Under the pieces are notes generated by a model, which had not been told where the DNA came from, ran no database searches, and worked only from the letters and a program-made list of their open reading frames with translations. The position numbers and the translations under genes are program-made. 64,000 nucleotides of DNA from Stentor coeruleus (taxonomy: Eukaryota; Ciliophora; Heterotrichea; Heterotrichida; Stentoridae), in the NCBI GenBank assembly GCA_001970955.1, contig MPUH01000217.1, positions 16,116 to 80,115 on the forward strand. Reading direction: 5' to 3'. Below are positions 40,545 through 50,734 of the stretch, one piece after another (within the stretch, counting starts at the first letter, position 1; every line of letters begins with the position of its first letter).

Positions 40545-42221
40545 ATTAGATAAATTACTATAAATATTATAAAAAGTTATTTAGAGGGATGAGAGGATTA
40601 GGACAAACACTTGCTACAAGTTTGAATTTTTGAGATGAGAGATTTTGAATTTTATAATCAGTTTTTTTATGAAACTATGCGATTGAATTATTATTATTTT
40701 TAGTGCATTAGGCATGAAGGATTAGCAGTAAGGGATATTGAAAAAACATATTACAGGTATATTTTCAATATTTAATTTATATATAAATAGACTAAGAGAA
40801 AGTAATTGGATATTGCCTATTTGAGTTTTTCAAGAAATTGCAAAATTTATACTTTAAAGACGGTAAGGATAATTATGGTAATTAAAAAATATTATCTAAT
40901 GCAGAACAATCTTCTTCATTTCTAAAATTCTAATTGAAAAGATTATGCTTATGCTTTAGTTTAGAATAACAATATCTAATATAAATAAAATAATATCAAG
41001 CTATTTATTATTAAATAGTAAAATGCCCATTAATTAAAATTTTCCCATTATTTTCTCCATCCACTAATTATTTTGCCTATCTAATAAAGAAAAAAAAATA
41101 CCAACTAATATGAAATCTCCCATAAAATTATCATTGAGATAATTTTTGATTTGCATAAAATCCAATTCAAGTTTTAGTTTTATGATATATAATTTTAAAT
41201 TAAGATAATTACCTTCTTAACGTGTAAATATTTTTATATTAATAATTATTCCTAAATTTTTTGTGATATGAAAATCTTGCATTTAAAGTTTTAAATCTAT
41301 AGTCACTTATCAAAATATTCAAAATTTACTGCAAATTCATAATTTTACCTAATTCTAAAATTAATCTAAGACAAAATTAGCAATTGAATCTAAGTTTTAA
41401 ATCTATAGTCACTTATCAAAATACTCAAAATTTACTGCAAATTATAATTTTACCTAATTCTAAAATTAATCTAAGACAAAATTAGCAATTGAATCTTAAG
41501 AACTCTGAAAATTTGAATACAATTTTCCGCACTATATAAACACTTAATATAATACTTAATAGAACTTCATAATAAAAACTAAAACATTACCCAAAGTTCA
41601 GTCTAAAGTCTAAAACTTTTTTTCTAACTTTTATTCTATAGTATAGTCAATTTTTTTTTTCTTTCAAATCTTAACTCAAAAATCTTATAAAAAATAGCAA
41701 AATTTATACTATTCTTTGTTTATAAATAATTTTAATCTGATTTTCAAATAAGAGCTGTTAATCGCTTTTCCTTCTACCAACATGCCCTAGTTTTTCTTAA
41801 GTATAATATTCAAACAAAAAAAAGATCTTAATAATTATATACTTATTCATATATAAAGATTTCAAACAAATATAATACTATTTCACTCGCACATAAAGCT
41901 TTTTAAACTGAATACTTCATCTGGACAAATTATTTTGGATAAAAACCAAATAAGGAAGTGATTTTATGAAATAGCTAATCGCATTATCAAAGGAAATATA
42001 GAAGAAAACGGCTTTTAGCTTAGAGCAATTAAAATAATAGGTAATATTCAGACAGCTTCCAGTCTAAGTTAAGCTTGCTTATAGGAAAAATTAAAACACA
42101 ATTTTTGAATATAGAAAGTTAAATGAGCTATTGAAGTTACTGCCATTATATATCCATCAATGCTCATCCACAATTACTAGTATTTTATTATGTATGGCCA
42201 CTTATAATAATTATTCAAGCC
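40545..42221. other. Long divergent intergenic region
   Basis: This is 1.68 kb of strongly AT-rich DNA with the 106-bp tandem duplication at 41287-41497. No coding frame or RNA gene is supported. Confidence 0.5.
41287..41497. repeat. About 106-bp tandem duplication without N
   Basis: Copy 1 (about 41287-41392) and copy 2 (41393 to about 41497) are head-to-tail and differ by about one substitution and small indels. Unlike the four N joins it has no gap base and shows more divergence, so it may be a true duplication. Confidence 0.8.
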
Positions 42222-42851
42222 ATGGAACCTAATCAGGATAAAAAAAAGCGCAGGTCGAAAAAAGACTCTGAGGGTAGAAGCTTCATGTGCGAATGCGGAA
42301 AAGCATATTTAAGCTACCAAGCTCTCTACGCTCATAAAAAAGTAAAGCATTCAGATACTATATCTCAAGAGGACTTTCCCAAAAAGAAAAGGGGCAGACC
42401 ACGCCAAAATAATGTTATCAATAAAGAAGAGGTTCTTTCTTCCCTGCCTTCAAAAGATGACCCTATAGCCCAAATAATCAAAAACTGGAATGAAACTGAA
42501 AGTAAAGGTACGTGTGACGAAGCTTTTGCAAAGTATTTGATGTTTAAGCATTCTAAGCTTAGTGAGGTCGAATACCAAGCTTTGCGGGCAAGTGTTTATA
42601 GCCTTAGAGATTGTGTAAATAAATACTATGAACGACTTGATACTGAAAATTTTTTAGAAAATGAATCAGAATACACTATAACAGAAAAGCCTGCTATGAT
42701 ACCTAACATATCTAATTTTTATATCATTGAATTCTTACCAAGGGAAAAGCCTATCCACGATAAGAAAAAGGAGATAAGTTTTATGCTTGAATTTTGCAGA
42801 TGGCTTAATGAGCAAAATTATACTGATTTAGAAATAGCTATAAGTTCTTAA
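42222..42851 (+). CDS. C2H2-like zinc finger / AT-hook DNA-binding protein
   Basis: The 209-aa protein has a basic N terminus, then a single C2H2-like finger at about 24-44 (MCECGKAY, then LYAHKKVKH). The cysteines are only one residue apart rather than two to four, so zinc binding is plausible but not certain. An AT-hook core KKKRGRPRQ follows at about 54-62. The C-terminal 120 residues are helical and unrecognised. I infer a nuclear AT-rich DNA-binding protein. A single exon. Confidence 0.7.
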   Translation: MEPNQDKKKRRSKKDSEGRSFMCECGKAYLSYQALYAHKKVKHSDTISQEDFPKKKRGRPRQNNVINKEEVLSSLPSKDDPIAQIIKNWNETESKGTCDEAFAKYLMFKHSKLSEVEYQALRASVYSLRDCVNKYYERLDTENFLENESEYTITEKPAMIPNISNFYIIEFLPREKPIHDKKKEISFMLEFCRWLNEQNYTDLEIAISS

Positions 42852-44683
42852 TAGAATAAACATCCCTTAATTTTCTTATAAATATAATAACTTGATATTA
42901 AATTGAAATTTATTTGGTTTATCTCTGTCTTTATTTGATCAAATAATTTCTAAAAGTAAAACCTTTCTCATAAGAAAGACTTTTTAATCATATTATTTCA
43001 AAGAAATACCTTGATTTAATGGTTCTATGCAAAAAAAGATAGGACTTTTGTGAATATTTTAAAATCTTTCTAGAGAAATATGAACTTTCTAGAGAGTTAC
43101 AAATTTTTGATGAATATATGATAAGTTTTTGCTGTAGTGAAAACTGTCATTAGATAAGATAGACAATTGATATTGTGGATATAAGGATTTTGTAAGGGTA
43201 AGTATAATAATAAAAATTGAAAGCTTTTTGATATTTATGGGTTAGATGCTTTAGGGAATAGAAACAACAGACTGGTAATTTATAGAAAAAGCAACCAAGA
43301 TGCATATCTTATAATACTTGAGAACTATCAGGGGAAAAAACATACATTGGAAGTAATCAACGTTCCTCAAAGAAGTAAGATTCTAAAGCTGGAAATTTCA
43401 CTTTCAAACAATCGCCTTGATCCACTGCAATAAACCTTAAAAAGCCCCAACTATAGCAAGAACTAAATGTTTAATATGCTATGAACAACACAAGAACTTC
43501 AAGACATATCTTAATAAACTAGGCTTCACAAGGAAAAACTAAATAAACGTAAGACTTACCTCAGTTATACTCACTCTCAAAAAAAGAAACTCTAAAGAAT
43601 TACTGGGAAAAGTCAACGAGCAAATTATTAAAAACGATGAGTGATACACCATCCCGAATCAGCTGAAAGAAAGAGGTTGCAGAACTCTCAAACCTGGACT
43701 GGACGAGGTTACAACCCCGCCAACCTAACTAACTCTCTACTCAACTTTAGGAAATTATAATGATTAAAAGCAAGAATGTATTGGCTGAAAATAAATTTTG
43801 AGATGCATTGCAGATTAACAAAATTTCAAAAATAAAATATAACAAATTTGTAGCTATTCATAGCCAAAAATAAATGTTGCAAAAATTATTGAATTTTAAT
43901 AGTTATTATCTAGATTTTAATGTGTTTAAACATATTTTAAAAGTCGAATATGTTTATGAAAATATTATTTAAGAAATGATTTCTAAAATTTAATCAAATA
44001 TATAAATATTGCACATTATATTGTAGCTGATATTATTTTTGATACCTTAATTTTTATGATATAAAAAGCCAACAATTTTATTTTTCATTTCGTTTCTGTA
44101 ATTTCTATTTGGGTTATGAAAGCAATATGATAAATTTAAAGCTTTGAACTATTCAATTTTTTGTACTTTTTATGTTTATTTTGAGCACCTTTCTGAACTT
44201 GCTAATTCATTTAATACTAAAATCTTGTTGAGCATACTCTTAAAATTTGATTAATTTTAGACTTTACTTAAATTCATCACTAATTAAACTTAAATATAAA
44301 ATGATTTCTGAACTGATAATAAACATCAACTTTTTAGAAAAAAATCGAAACAGCGTATATTTATGTGGTAGTAAGTTTAAAATGAAAATTATAATTTCTG
44401 CTACTTTCACAAACGTATTCTTATATCATGCATCCTTTATAAAAATACTATTAACTTTATAATTATAGTTAGTTTTTCATCTTAAACTACTAATTATAAT
44501 CAAAAAAAGCAAATCATAATATTCATTGATATAGTAATTATAAAAGCAATAGATTTTAATTTTCAAACTTTATTAAGAACATCATCATTAACTTTTCCTA
44601 TCCTTTCAAATCCTCAAACCAAATTTTATAACCAAAATATTTTTTCAGCATAGTCTCGCATCTTATCATTTTAAAAAAAAATA
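42852..44683. other. Long intergenic region with a coding-like relic
   Basis: This is 1.83 kb. Most of it is AT-rich spacer. The part at about 43221-43750 is less AT-rich and looks partly coding (listed separately). The 71-codon frame at 44247-44462 looks like chance. Confidence 0.5.
43221..43750 (+). pseudogene. Possible decayed coding region, unrecognised
   Basis: One plus frame is open from 43221 to 43433 (70 codons, no ATG), reading ...RNNRLVIYRKSNQDAYL... with normal residue use. The same frame continues coding-like to about 43750 but with about nine scattered stops. Base composition here is clearly richer in G and C than the spacers on both sides. A 16-nt GTAAGA...TCAG segment near 43549-43564 resembles an intron. 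No family is recognised; an old transposon or gene relic are both possible. Confidence 0.35.
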
Positions 44684-45796
44684 ATGGGTTCATGTCATTG
44701 TGGTTGTTTATCTGACAAACAACCAGAAAAATCTGAAGAAATACAAAACGAGTCAATCAGACAAATTGAAAAACTCGATAAATGCGTTCAATGTGAGTGC
44801 AAAAATCTTCAATCAATTGATCAGTCAATAAGTATTCCAATAGATTTAAAAACTAATCGCATTTTATCATTAGAGTCCTCATCACCTAACAAATATCATT
44901 TCTTAATCAAAATCCAAGCACTTTTTAGAGCCCATTTAGCAAGGAAATCCTACACTTCCTATAACACTATGCAACCTATAGCCTTATCTGAAATTCCATC
45001 AACAATCTCAACATTCGAAGCAAGAACAGCATTTGCAAAATTATCCCCTTTCAAATACGAAAGATCATCAGGTGGTGAACCTGTTAATTTGAAAGGTCCA
45101 ACTCAACTTTTAGATGGTAGTGTTTATGTTGGCGAGTGGTCAAACAAAGGTATGCCTTATGGAAAAGGGATAATGTATTACATAGATGGGGGTATATGTG
45201 AAGGTTATTGGAAAGATGGTAAACTTCATGATAAAGGAAGAAGAATTTCTCCAAAAGGTGATGTATATACTGGAAATTGGTCAAATGGGAAAATGGAAGG
45301 TCAAGGAACAATGGAATATATAAGTAAAAATACATATACAGGAACATGGGCTAATAATAAACAGCATGGCTTTGGTATTGAGATATGGCCTGATGGTTCA
45401 CGTTTTGAAGGTAATTATAAAGATGGACTTAAATCAGGAAAAGGAAAATTCAACTGGGCAGATGGGACAAAATATGATGGAGAGTTTAATAAAGATGTTA
45501 TTGAAGGATATGGAAAATATGTTTGGGGCAATAGACAGTATGAAGGGACATGGAAAGATAGTAAAATGCATGGGAAAGGGGTTTTTACATGGAATGATGG
45601 GAAAGTATATGAAGGAGATTATGTAAATGATGCTAAAGAAGGGTTTGGGGTTTTAAAATGGCCGGATGGGAAAAGGTATGAGGGACAGTGGAAAGGAGGA
45701 AAGTATCATGGAGAAGGGATGATGCACCAGAGAGGGAAAAAACGTAGGGGCATTTGGGAAAATGGAGAGTTCAAGCAAAAGCTTAGAGACAATTGA
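44684..45796 (+). CDS. MGSC-type IQ and MORN-repeat protein
   Basis: The 370-aa protein begins MGSCHCGC, giving a myristoylation site and several palmitoylatable cysteines. One IQ-type motif lies at about 75-92 (IKIQALFRAHLARKSY). From about 128 to 365 there are nine to ten MORN repeats of about 23 residues (YTGNWSNGKMEGQG, YEGTWKDSKMHGKG and similar). MORN repeats bind lipids and proteins at membranes and are common at ciliate cortex and basal bodies. No kinase or other catalytic domain follows. I infer a cortical membrane scaffold. The last codon is TGA. A single exon. Confidence 0.88.
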   Translation: MGSCHCGCLSDKQPEKSEEIQNESIRQIEKLDKCVQCECKNLQSIDQSISIPIDLKTNRILSLESSSPNKYHFLIKIQALFRAHLARKSYTSYNTMQPIALSEIPSTISTFEARTAFAKLSPFKYERSSGGEPVNLKGPTQLLDGSVYVGEWSNKGMPYGKGIMYYIDGGICEGYWKDGKLHDKGRRISPKGDVYTGNWSNGKMEGQGTMEYISKNTYTGTWANNKQHGFGIEIWPDGSRFEGNYKDGLKSGKGKFNWADGTKYDGEFNKDVIEGYGKYVWGNRQYEGTWKDSKMHGKGVFTWNDGKVYEGDYVNDAKEGFGVLKWPDGKRYEGQWKGGKYHGEGMMHQRGKKRRGIWENGEFKQKLRDN

Positions 45797-45891
45797 TTTT
45801 TAATATAAATTAATGTTAATTAATAAATGATATGATGAGAGGATTTGATGAGAGTAATTAGTGTTAGGGTTTTGGATGATTATTTTTTTTT

Positions 45892-45955
45892 GGGCATCAA
45901 TATTGTGATCAAGCCTAGTTTATTTCAGCTAGGATGCCTGAAGATCTGATTGCCC
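45892..45955. other. Hairpin-forming stretch, possible ncRNA or 3' UTR element
   Basis: GGGCA at 45892-45896 can pair with TGCCC at 45951-45955, followed inward by TCA/TGA, GATC/GATC and CCTAG/CTAGG around a loop TTTATTTCAG. The flanking 45880-46010 is less AT-rich than the rest of the spacer. It lies about 95 nt after the MORN gene stop. It matches no snRNA, SRP or RNase P motif that I can recognise. Confidence 0.3.
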
Positions 45956-47679
45956 AACCCGCTAGACTTTGAGAAAATGATGTGATTTGATAGGCCAAAT
46001 AATAAAGGAGCAGTAAAAGACATTCAGGAGTTTTAATTATTTTCCCTAGATTTGGATTAAAAAGGAAAATAAAGAGGCCATGCTACTTATTGATTATATA
46101 TAGCACTAAAGCATTAGCCAAAATACATTGGAGTTGATATTAGTTTTTAAAATCCTTCAATTTTTAATAATTTACTTGCGATATGCATAGTTAGAAATTT
46201 TGTAAATTTGCAGTAATCATCACACAATTTTCCGCGGAATATTCTAAATTCGTTCCTGCAGATGCTTTCATCGGCAAAAATTTAATCAAGATCATATATA
46301 AGAAATATTTAATGCTTATGAGAAAAATAAGTTTGATAGAAAATCCAATAAGGCTCTTTGAATATTCATGCTGGGATTATGCATAAAATTAGCTTCTAAA
46401 GCAATCATATAAAAATAATTTATCTACTAAAAAATTCACTATAACTCAAGCAGCACAAAAATTCCAAGCATTTATTGCAAGCTCATCTTTGCAGCCTTTA
46501 AATAATTTCTTTACTATGTAAAATTTTAAGTATTATAATATAATAAACGCACTATTCATTATGCCAGAATATTTATTTGCTTATTTTAACATGATTCCTA
46601 ATATTCTTTTACCAACTTTATTAATTCTCTTAGTAATATATCCATCATATATTGCTAACTTAAATGATTTTATCGAACTGTGTTGCTTTTATCAAATTAT
46701 TTTATTTAAAATCAATGCTATTTTTTTTTACCATCAGATCTTTTCCATAATTTATCATATTATTAAAGTAAAATCTTTATTAAAAATACTTCATATTTAA
46801 TCTCAAACAAAAGATATCTTTTTTACATATTTTTTTCATTCAACTAAATTCTAATATCCTGTGCTGACTATATCTTTTATAAACTTTCTATATGGCAGCC
46901 TTTACATTAGAGTATATACTCAAAGTATAAACCAAGTTTAAATATTGTATATTGTTTTTGATAGTTGTTTTTGTACTAAAGTTTAATCAATTAAAAGATA
47001 TTTTTTTTTAGGTAATTAATTCTGGCAAAAAGAATTTTATCGGAATACTTGATGATATCTTTTGAATATAAGTATAACTAAAAATGGTTAAATTAGAAAT
47101 TATTTAATATATTTTATAAGTATGCTCGGAAATTTTTCCTGAAAGCATTAAATATTATTGATAAGAATATTTCAGTAAGAAAAGAAAATATTGATTTTAT
47201 ATTTCATCAAGATATTACAAATAGCTTTGAGAAATAGTGAAATCTAGGATAATTTTAGAAGATATCTTATAAGCTGTTGCTTAACTGCAAATTCATAGTA
47301 TTTTATTTATTCACTGAAAATTGCTAAGATATAGATAACAAAAGCTTTTTTTAAGAGATACTTGGAAAATTGTTATTGCCTTTCTTAGCAATTTTAAACT
47401 TTATCTAACAAACTTTCCATCTATCTCTTTTTACTAAATACAAAAGGCTTTATAGTAAAAATCTTATGAAAATTAAGCTTTATAATTGCTTAATTATAAA
47501 CTAATCTTCTTTACATATAATAATCAAGATCACTAGAGCAGTATTGCAATTTCAATCTTTTAATATTTTTACTTTAATTTCTTAGATTTAAACTAGTCTA
47601 TACCTTTTATTCATGAATCCAATTAAAAATCATTAGCAGGCTTATACAAAATTGGATATAATAGCTAGTTATAATTATA

Positions 47680-47807
47680 TTTCTCAAATACAAGATTATC
47701 CTTTGTGTTTTTTATTTAATTTTTAGCTAGTAAAGCTTTATAATTTCTCAAATACAAGATTATCCTTTGTGTTTTTTATTTAATTTTTAGCTAGTAAAGC
47801 TTTATAA
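47680..47807. repeat. 64-bp perfect tandem duplication without N
   Basis: The 64 nt at 47680-47743 are repeated head-to-tail at 47744-47807 with no difference seen and no N. It is either a recent duplication or a further assembly overlap that was closed without a gap base. Confidence 0.85.
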
Positions 47808-48652
47808 CAAATCTAGCAAAAATTTTACAATTAAATGCTGAGTTAAATCGACATACAGTGTTTGATCCTTATGAAATCAATATACTTTCCCAGAATCTAT
47901 GCAAAAAAAATAATAAAATGTAATATGAAAATTATTTTTACGAAAAATCGAGTTCACAAAATCTTCTTAAATCATGATGCTTTAATTTAGTTTTGTATTT
48001 TAATAAGCTAAAGGTTTAAGCAAAAATTATACTAAAAGGCTAGTAAAATATTTAGTAAATTTTTAAATGAAAAAATTCTGATTCTTTCACGATTTTATAA
48101 AACTTGCAATCTTTTTAAAGTTAAATTGCATTCAACTTTAATTAGACTTAGTGCTCCTTTGATATTTTTTCGCTGCTAAATTATTCTATTATCTTAAATC
48201 CATTTTAACTTATGCTGTAGAGAAAATACAAAAACCCAAAATCAAACAAAATTATTACGACTCTGGCTTAGCCTTTTAGTAAATTTCAAAATCATCATTT
48301 CACTTATCATCATAATAATACTTTCAAAATCTTTATCCTTTTTATTAAACAAAAGTTATCTTATATCATTCTTTTATATATATTTCTCCAATCCTATGTA
48401 TACTCGCAAAACCAATCCTGAAGTTTTTACTTAAGTTTTACTAATTTCTTTTTGGCCAAAACTACAACTTTCTTTTTATACACCAAAAATGCTTCCATGA
48501 CTATTAAAATCCTTTAATTCTCCAAAAAAATGCAAACAACAACTTCAAAAATCTTAATCTTTCAAGTGTAGGAAAAATTCATATCAAACATAAAATCGCA
48601 AATTCTCATATAATAAATATGAGAAAGTGCGTTCGTAAAGCTTTATATTAAA

Positions 48653-50590
48653 ATGGTAAAACACGCTCTGATCAGTAGACATATTGTTCTAACCAGCAAT
48701 GCGCACTCCAACAAGCCAATTTATGGGATTATTCTAATAGAAGATGAAATTATAAACGACATTGTGATAATTGAAGATAACATCCCTATATCGGCTGTTA
48801 TTGAAAAGTACAGCGACTGGAGCCCTGAAAACTTAGAACACAATTACATTTCCCCAGGAATCATTGACTTGAATGCAAGGCTTGAGTGGGAGACTTACAC
48901 TGAGCTAACTAAAGCTGCTATTTCAGGTGGAGTAACATTTACTCTTATAGAAAGTGGCTATTATATGGATCCAGCCCCAACAGGTGAGATATTTTGTGAT
49001 ATAGGCAAAGTTGCTACACTAGAAATATCAACTATAGACATGATTCCTTTTTTTAGTGATCAAGGCTTTTTAGCTGTTAAAGGTTATCTCTTCCCTCCAT
49101 ATATGGCTGTTCAATGTATTCCATCTAACTTACTTCCTGTATTACAAGATATTGAAAAAACTCCATTGACTTTTATTATCGATCCTAATTTACCAGACCC
49201 ACGCATGCTACATTCTGTATCTCCATATCGTTTAAGAGCTTTAAAAGACCGTCTGACTGATTCTCATGAGTCTTCATCATTTTCTGGAGCTTTCCCTGAT
49301 CTTATTGAAGATGAAGAAGAGGAAGATGACTCACCACAATTACCAAAACTTCAGGTCAGAAGGTCAGTAGCTCATGATATACGTAAAAAAACTATTGCGA
49401 ATAAAGATGAAAGCAGGAATTCAGATGAGATTAAAATTAGCAACCCTAGGAATACTACTGAATTAGTTTTGAATATTGATGAAATTAAAGAAATCGATGA
49501 ACAATTTGCTGAACTGATGTCGAAGAAAATTAAAAAATATAATACGAATACGATATTTGATGATTTGGATAAGAGGATTAGAGAAAGTCAGATGAGCATT
49601 CAGAATTTAAGCCATGCTGAGTTTGAGACTTATAAAGGAGCTGGAGTTACTCATTTTGTCAGTCCGATTGCTCTGAGTCCAAATCCTATGAACTTTCCTA
49701 TGTCCCCAATGTCTGATGCATCAGGTGGGTCATCAATCCCTTCAAGCCCTAAACCTTCCATTCTTCAAAGACGTAAAGTCCCAAATTCCCTTTCTTTAGT
49801 TATTAAACCTACAACCACAGTCAAAGAAAACCTTTACTGCTATCATATGGCAAACTACTCACATACTTGGGAGCTTTCAGGTATCACAAAACTCTTAGAA
49901 GCACTAAAAAAATCTAACTGCCGAGTCCATGTTTGCAACATTTCTGCAGCATCATCTTTAAACAAAATACGTCAAGCAAAAGACTGGTATAAAAAAATTA
50001 CTTGTGAAGTCCCTGCGAGTCATTTGACATTTAGCAGTATGACAATACCAGAAAATGATACTAGATTTAAATCATATCCTCCAATAAGAAACCAAGCAAA
50101 TACAAATTTACTATGGGACTTGCTAAAAATGAAAGGTATTGATGCTATAACCTCAAGTCATGCAGCTGTTTGTAATGATTACAAACTAGCTAATGGGAAC
50201 TTTCGCAAAGCGGTTAATGGGTTCCCGTCGATTGGGTTTAGTTTACAAGCTGTTTGGACTATGCTCAATGGGCCTGTTTCAAGCCATTCACATTTAGAGC
50301 ATTATATTGTAAGACTAGCTAAATGGCTTAGTTTACAACCTGCTGAAATTTTAAACATTTCAGCAACAAGAGGGAGTATTTGTAAAGGAAAATATGCAGA
50401 TTTTGTTGTTTGGAACCCTTATGAGAAATTTAAAGTCACTGAAGAACACTCGCCGTATCCTCAAATGTCCCCTTTTTTAGGAACGGAATTGTATGGGAAA
50501 ATCTTAAAAGTGTATCTTAGAGGACATGCTGCTTATAATGCAGGGAAATTTAAAGCTCGAGGAAGAGTTGTGCAGAGAATTAGTCAGTAG
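48653..50590 (+). CDS. Allantoinase/dihydropyrimidinase-like protein, probable pseudoenzyme
   Basis: The 645-aa protein has the fold of cyclic amidohydrolases: an N-terminal beta part with SPGIIDLNARLEW at about 67-79, a barrel core, and a C-terminal part with NISATRGSICKGKYADFVVWNP. The metal site seems lost. The usual H-x-H is N74-x-R76, the VHLS histidine is Asn in VCNIS near 427, and the SDHSP-type Asp site reads SSHAAV near 502. Hydrolysis of allantoin or dihydropyrimidine is thus not expected. About 200 extra residues (roughly 195-400) form an acidic, Ser/Pro-rich, probably disordered insertion with several SP sites. Inactive members of this superfamily (animal CRMPs) regulate microtubules; any similar role here is inference. 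A single exon. Confidence 0.82.
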   Translation: MVKHALISRHIVLTSNAHSNKPIYGIILIEDEIINDIVIIEDNIPISAVIEKYSDWSPENLEHNYISPGIIDLNARLEWETYTELTKAAISGGVTFTLIESGYYMDPAPTGEIFCDIGKVATLEISTIDMIPFFSDQGFLAVKGYLFPPYMAVQCIPSNLLPVLQDIEKTPLTFIIDPNLPDPRMLHSVSPYRLRALKDRLTDSHESSSFSGAFPDLIEDEEEEDDSPQLPKLQVRRSVAHDIRKKTIANKDESRNSDEIKISNPRNTTELVLNIDEIKEIDEQFAELMSKKIKKYNTNTIFDDLDKRIRESQMSIQNLSHAEFETYKGAGVTHFVSPIALSPNPMNFPMSPMSDASGGSSIPSSPKPSILQRRKVPNSLSLVIKPTTTVKENLYCYHMANYSHTWELSGITKLLEALKKSNCRVHVCNISAASSLNKIRQAKDWYKKITCEVPASHLTFSSMTIPENDTRFKSYPPIRNQANTNLLWDLLKMKGIDAITSSHAAVCNDYKLANGNFRKAVNGFPSIGFSLQAVWTMLNGPVSSHSHLEHYIVRLAKWLSLQPAEILNISATRGSICKGKYADFVVWNPYEKFKVTEEHSPYPQMSPFLGTELYGKILKVYLRGHAAYNAGKFKARGRVVQRISQ

Positions 50591-50734
50591 AATATGCATA
50601 ACATGTAAGTTATGTAGAATAAATCGACTTTTAGATAGTTTTATATAGGAAAAATTATAAAGAAGATTTCAGAGTGGTCTTTGCTATGATTTTAGGAAAA
50701 TGATCGAGTATCTTAAGCTAGTTATAATATCCTT

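Larger units (their letters stand above)
45797..48652. other. Longest intergenic region (2.86 kb)
   Basis: This is AT-rich DNA with a possible structured RNA stretch at 45892-45955 and a perfect 64-bp tandem duplication at 47680-47807. An open frame of 79 codons (46561-46800) is Ile/Leu/Phe/Tyr-dominated and probably chance. I see no protein gene. Confidence 0.5.

Noticed and set aside
44247-44462. 71-codon open frame
   Set aside because: AT-driven composition, no supporting feature.
46561-46800. 79-codon hydrophobic open frame
   Set aside because: It consists of AT-rich codons only and has no homologue signal; it lies in a long featureless spacer.
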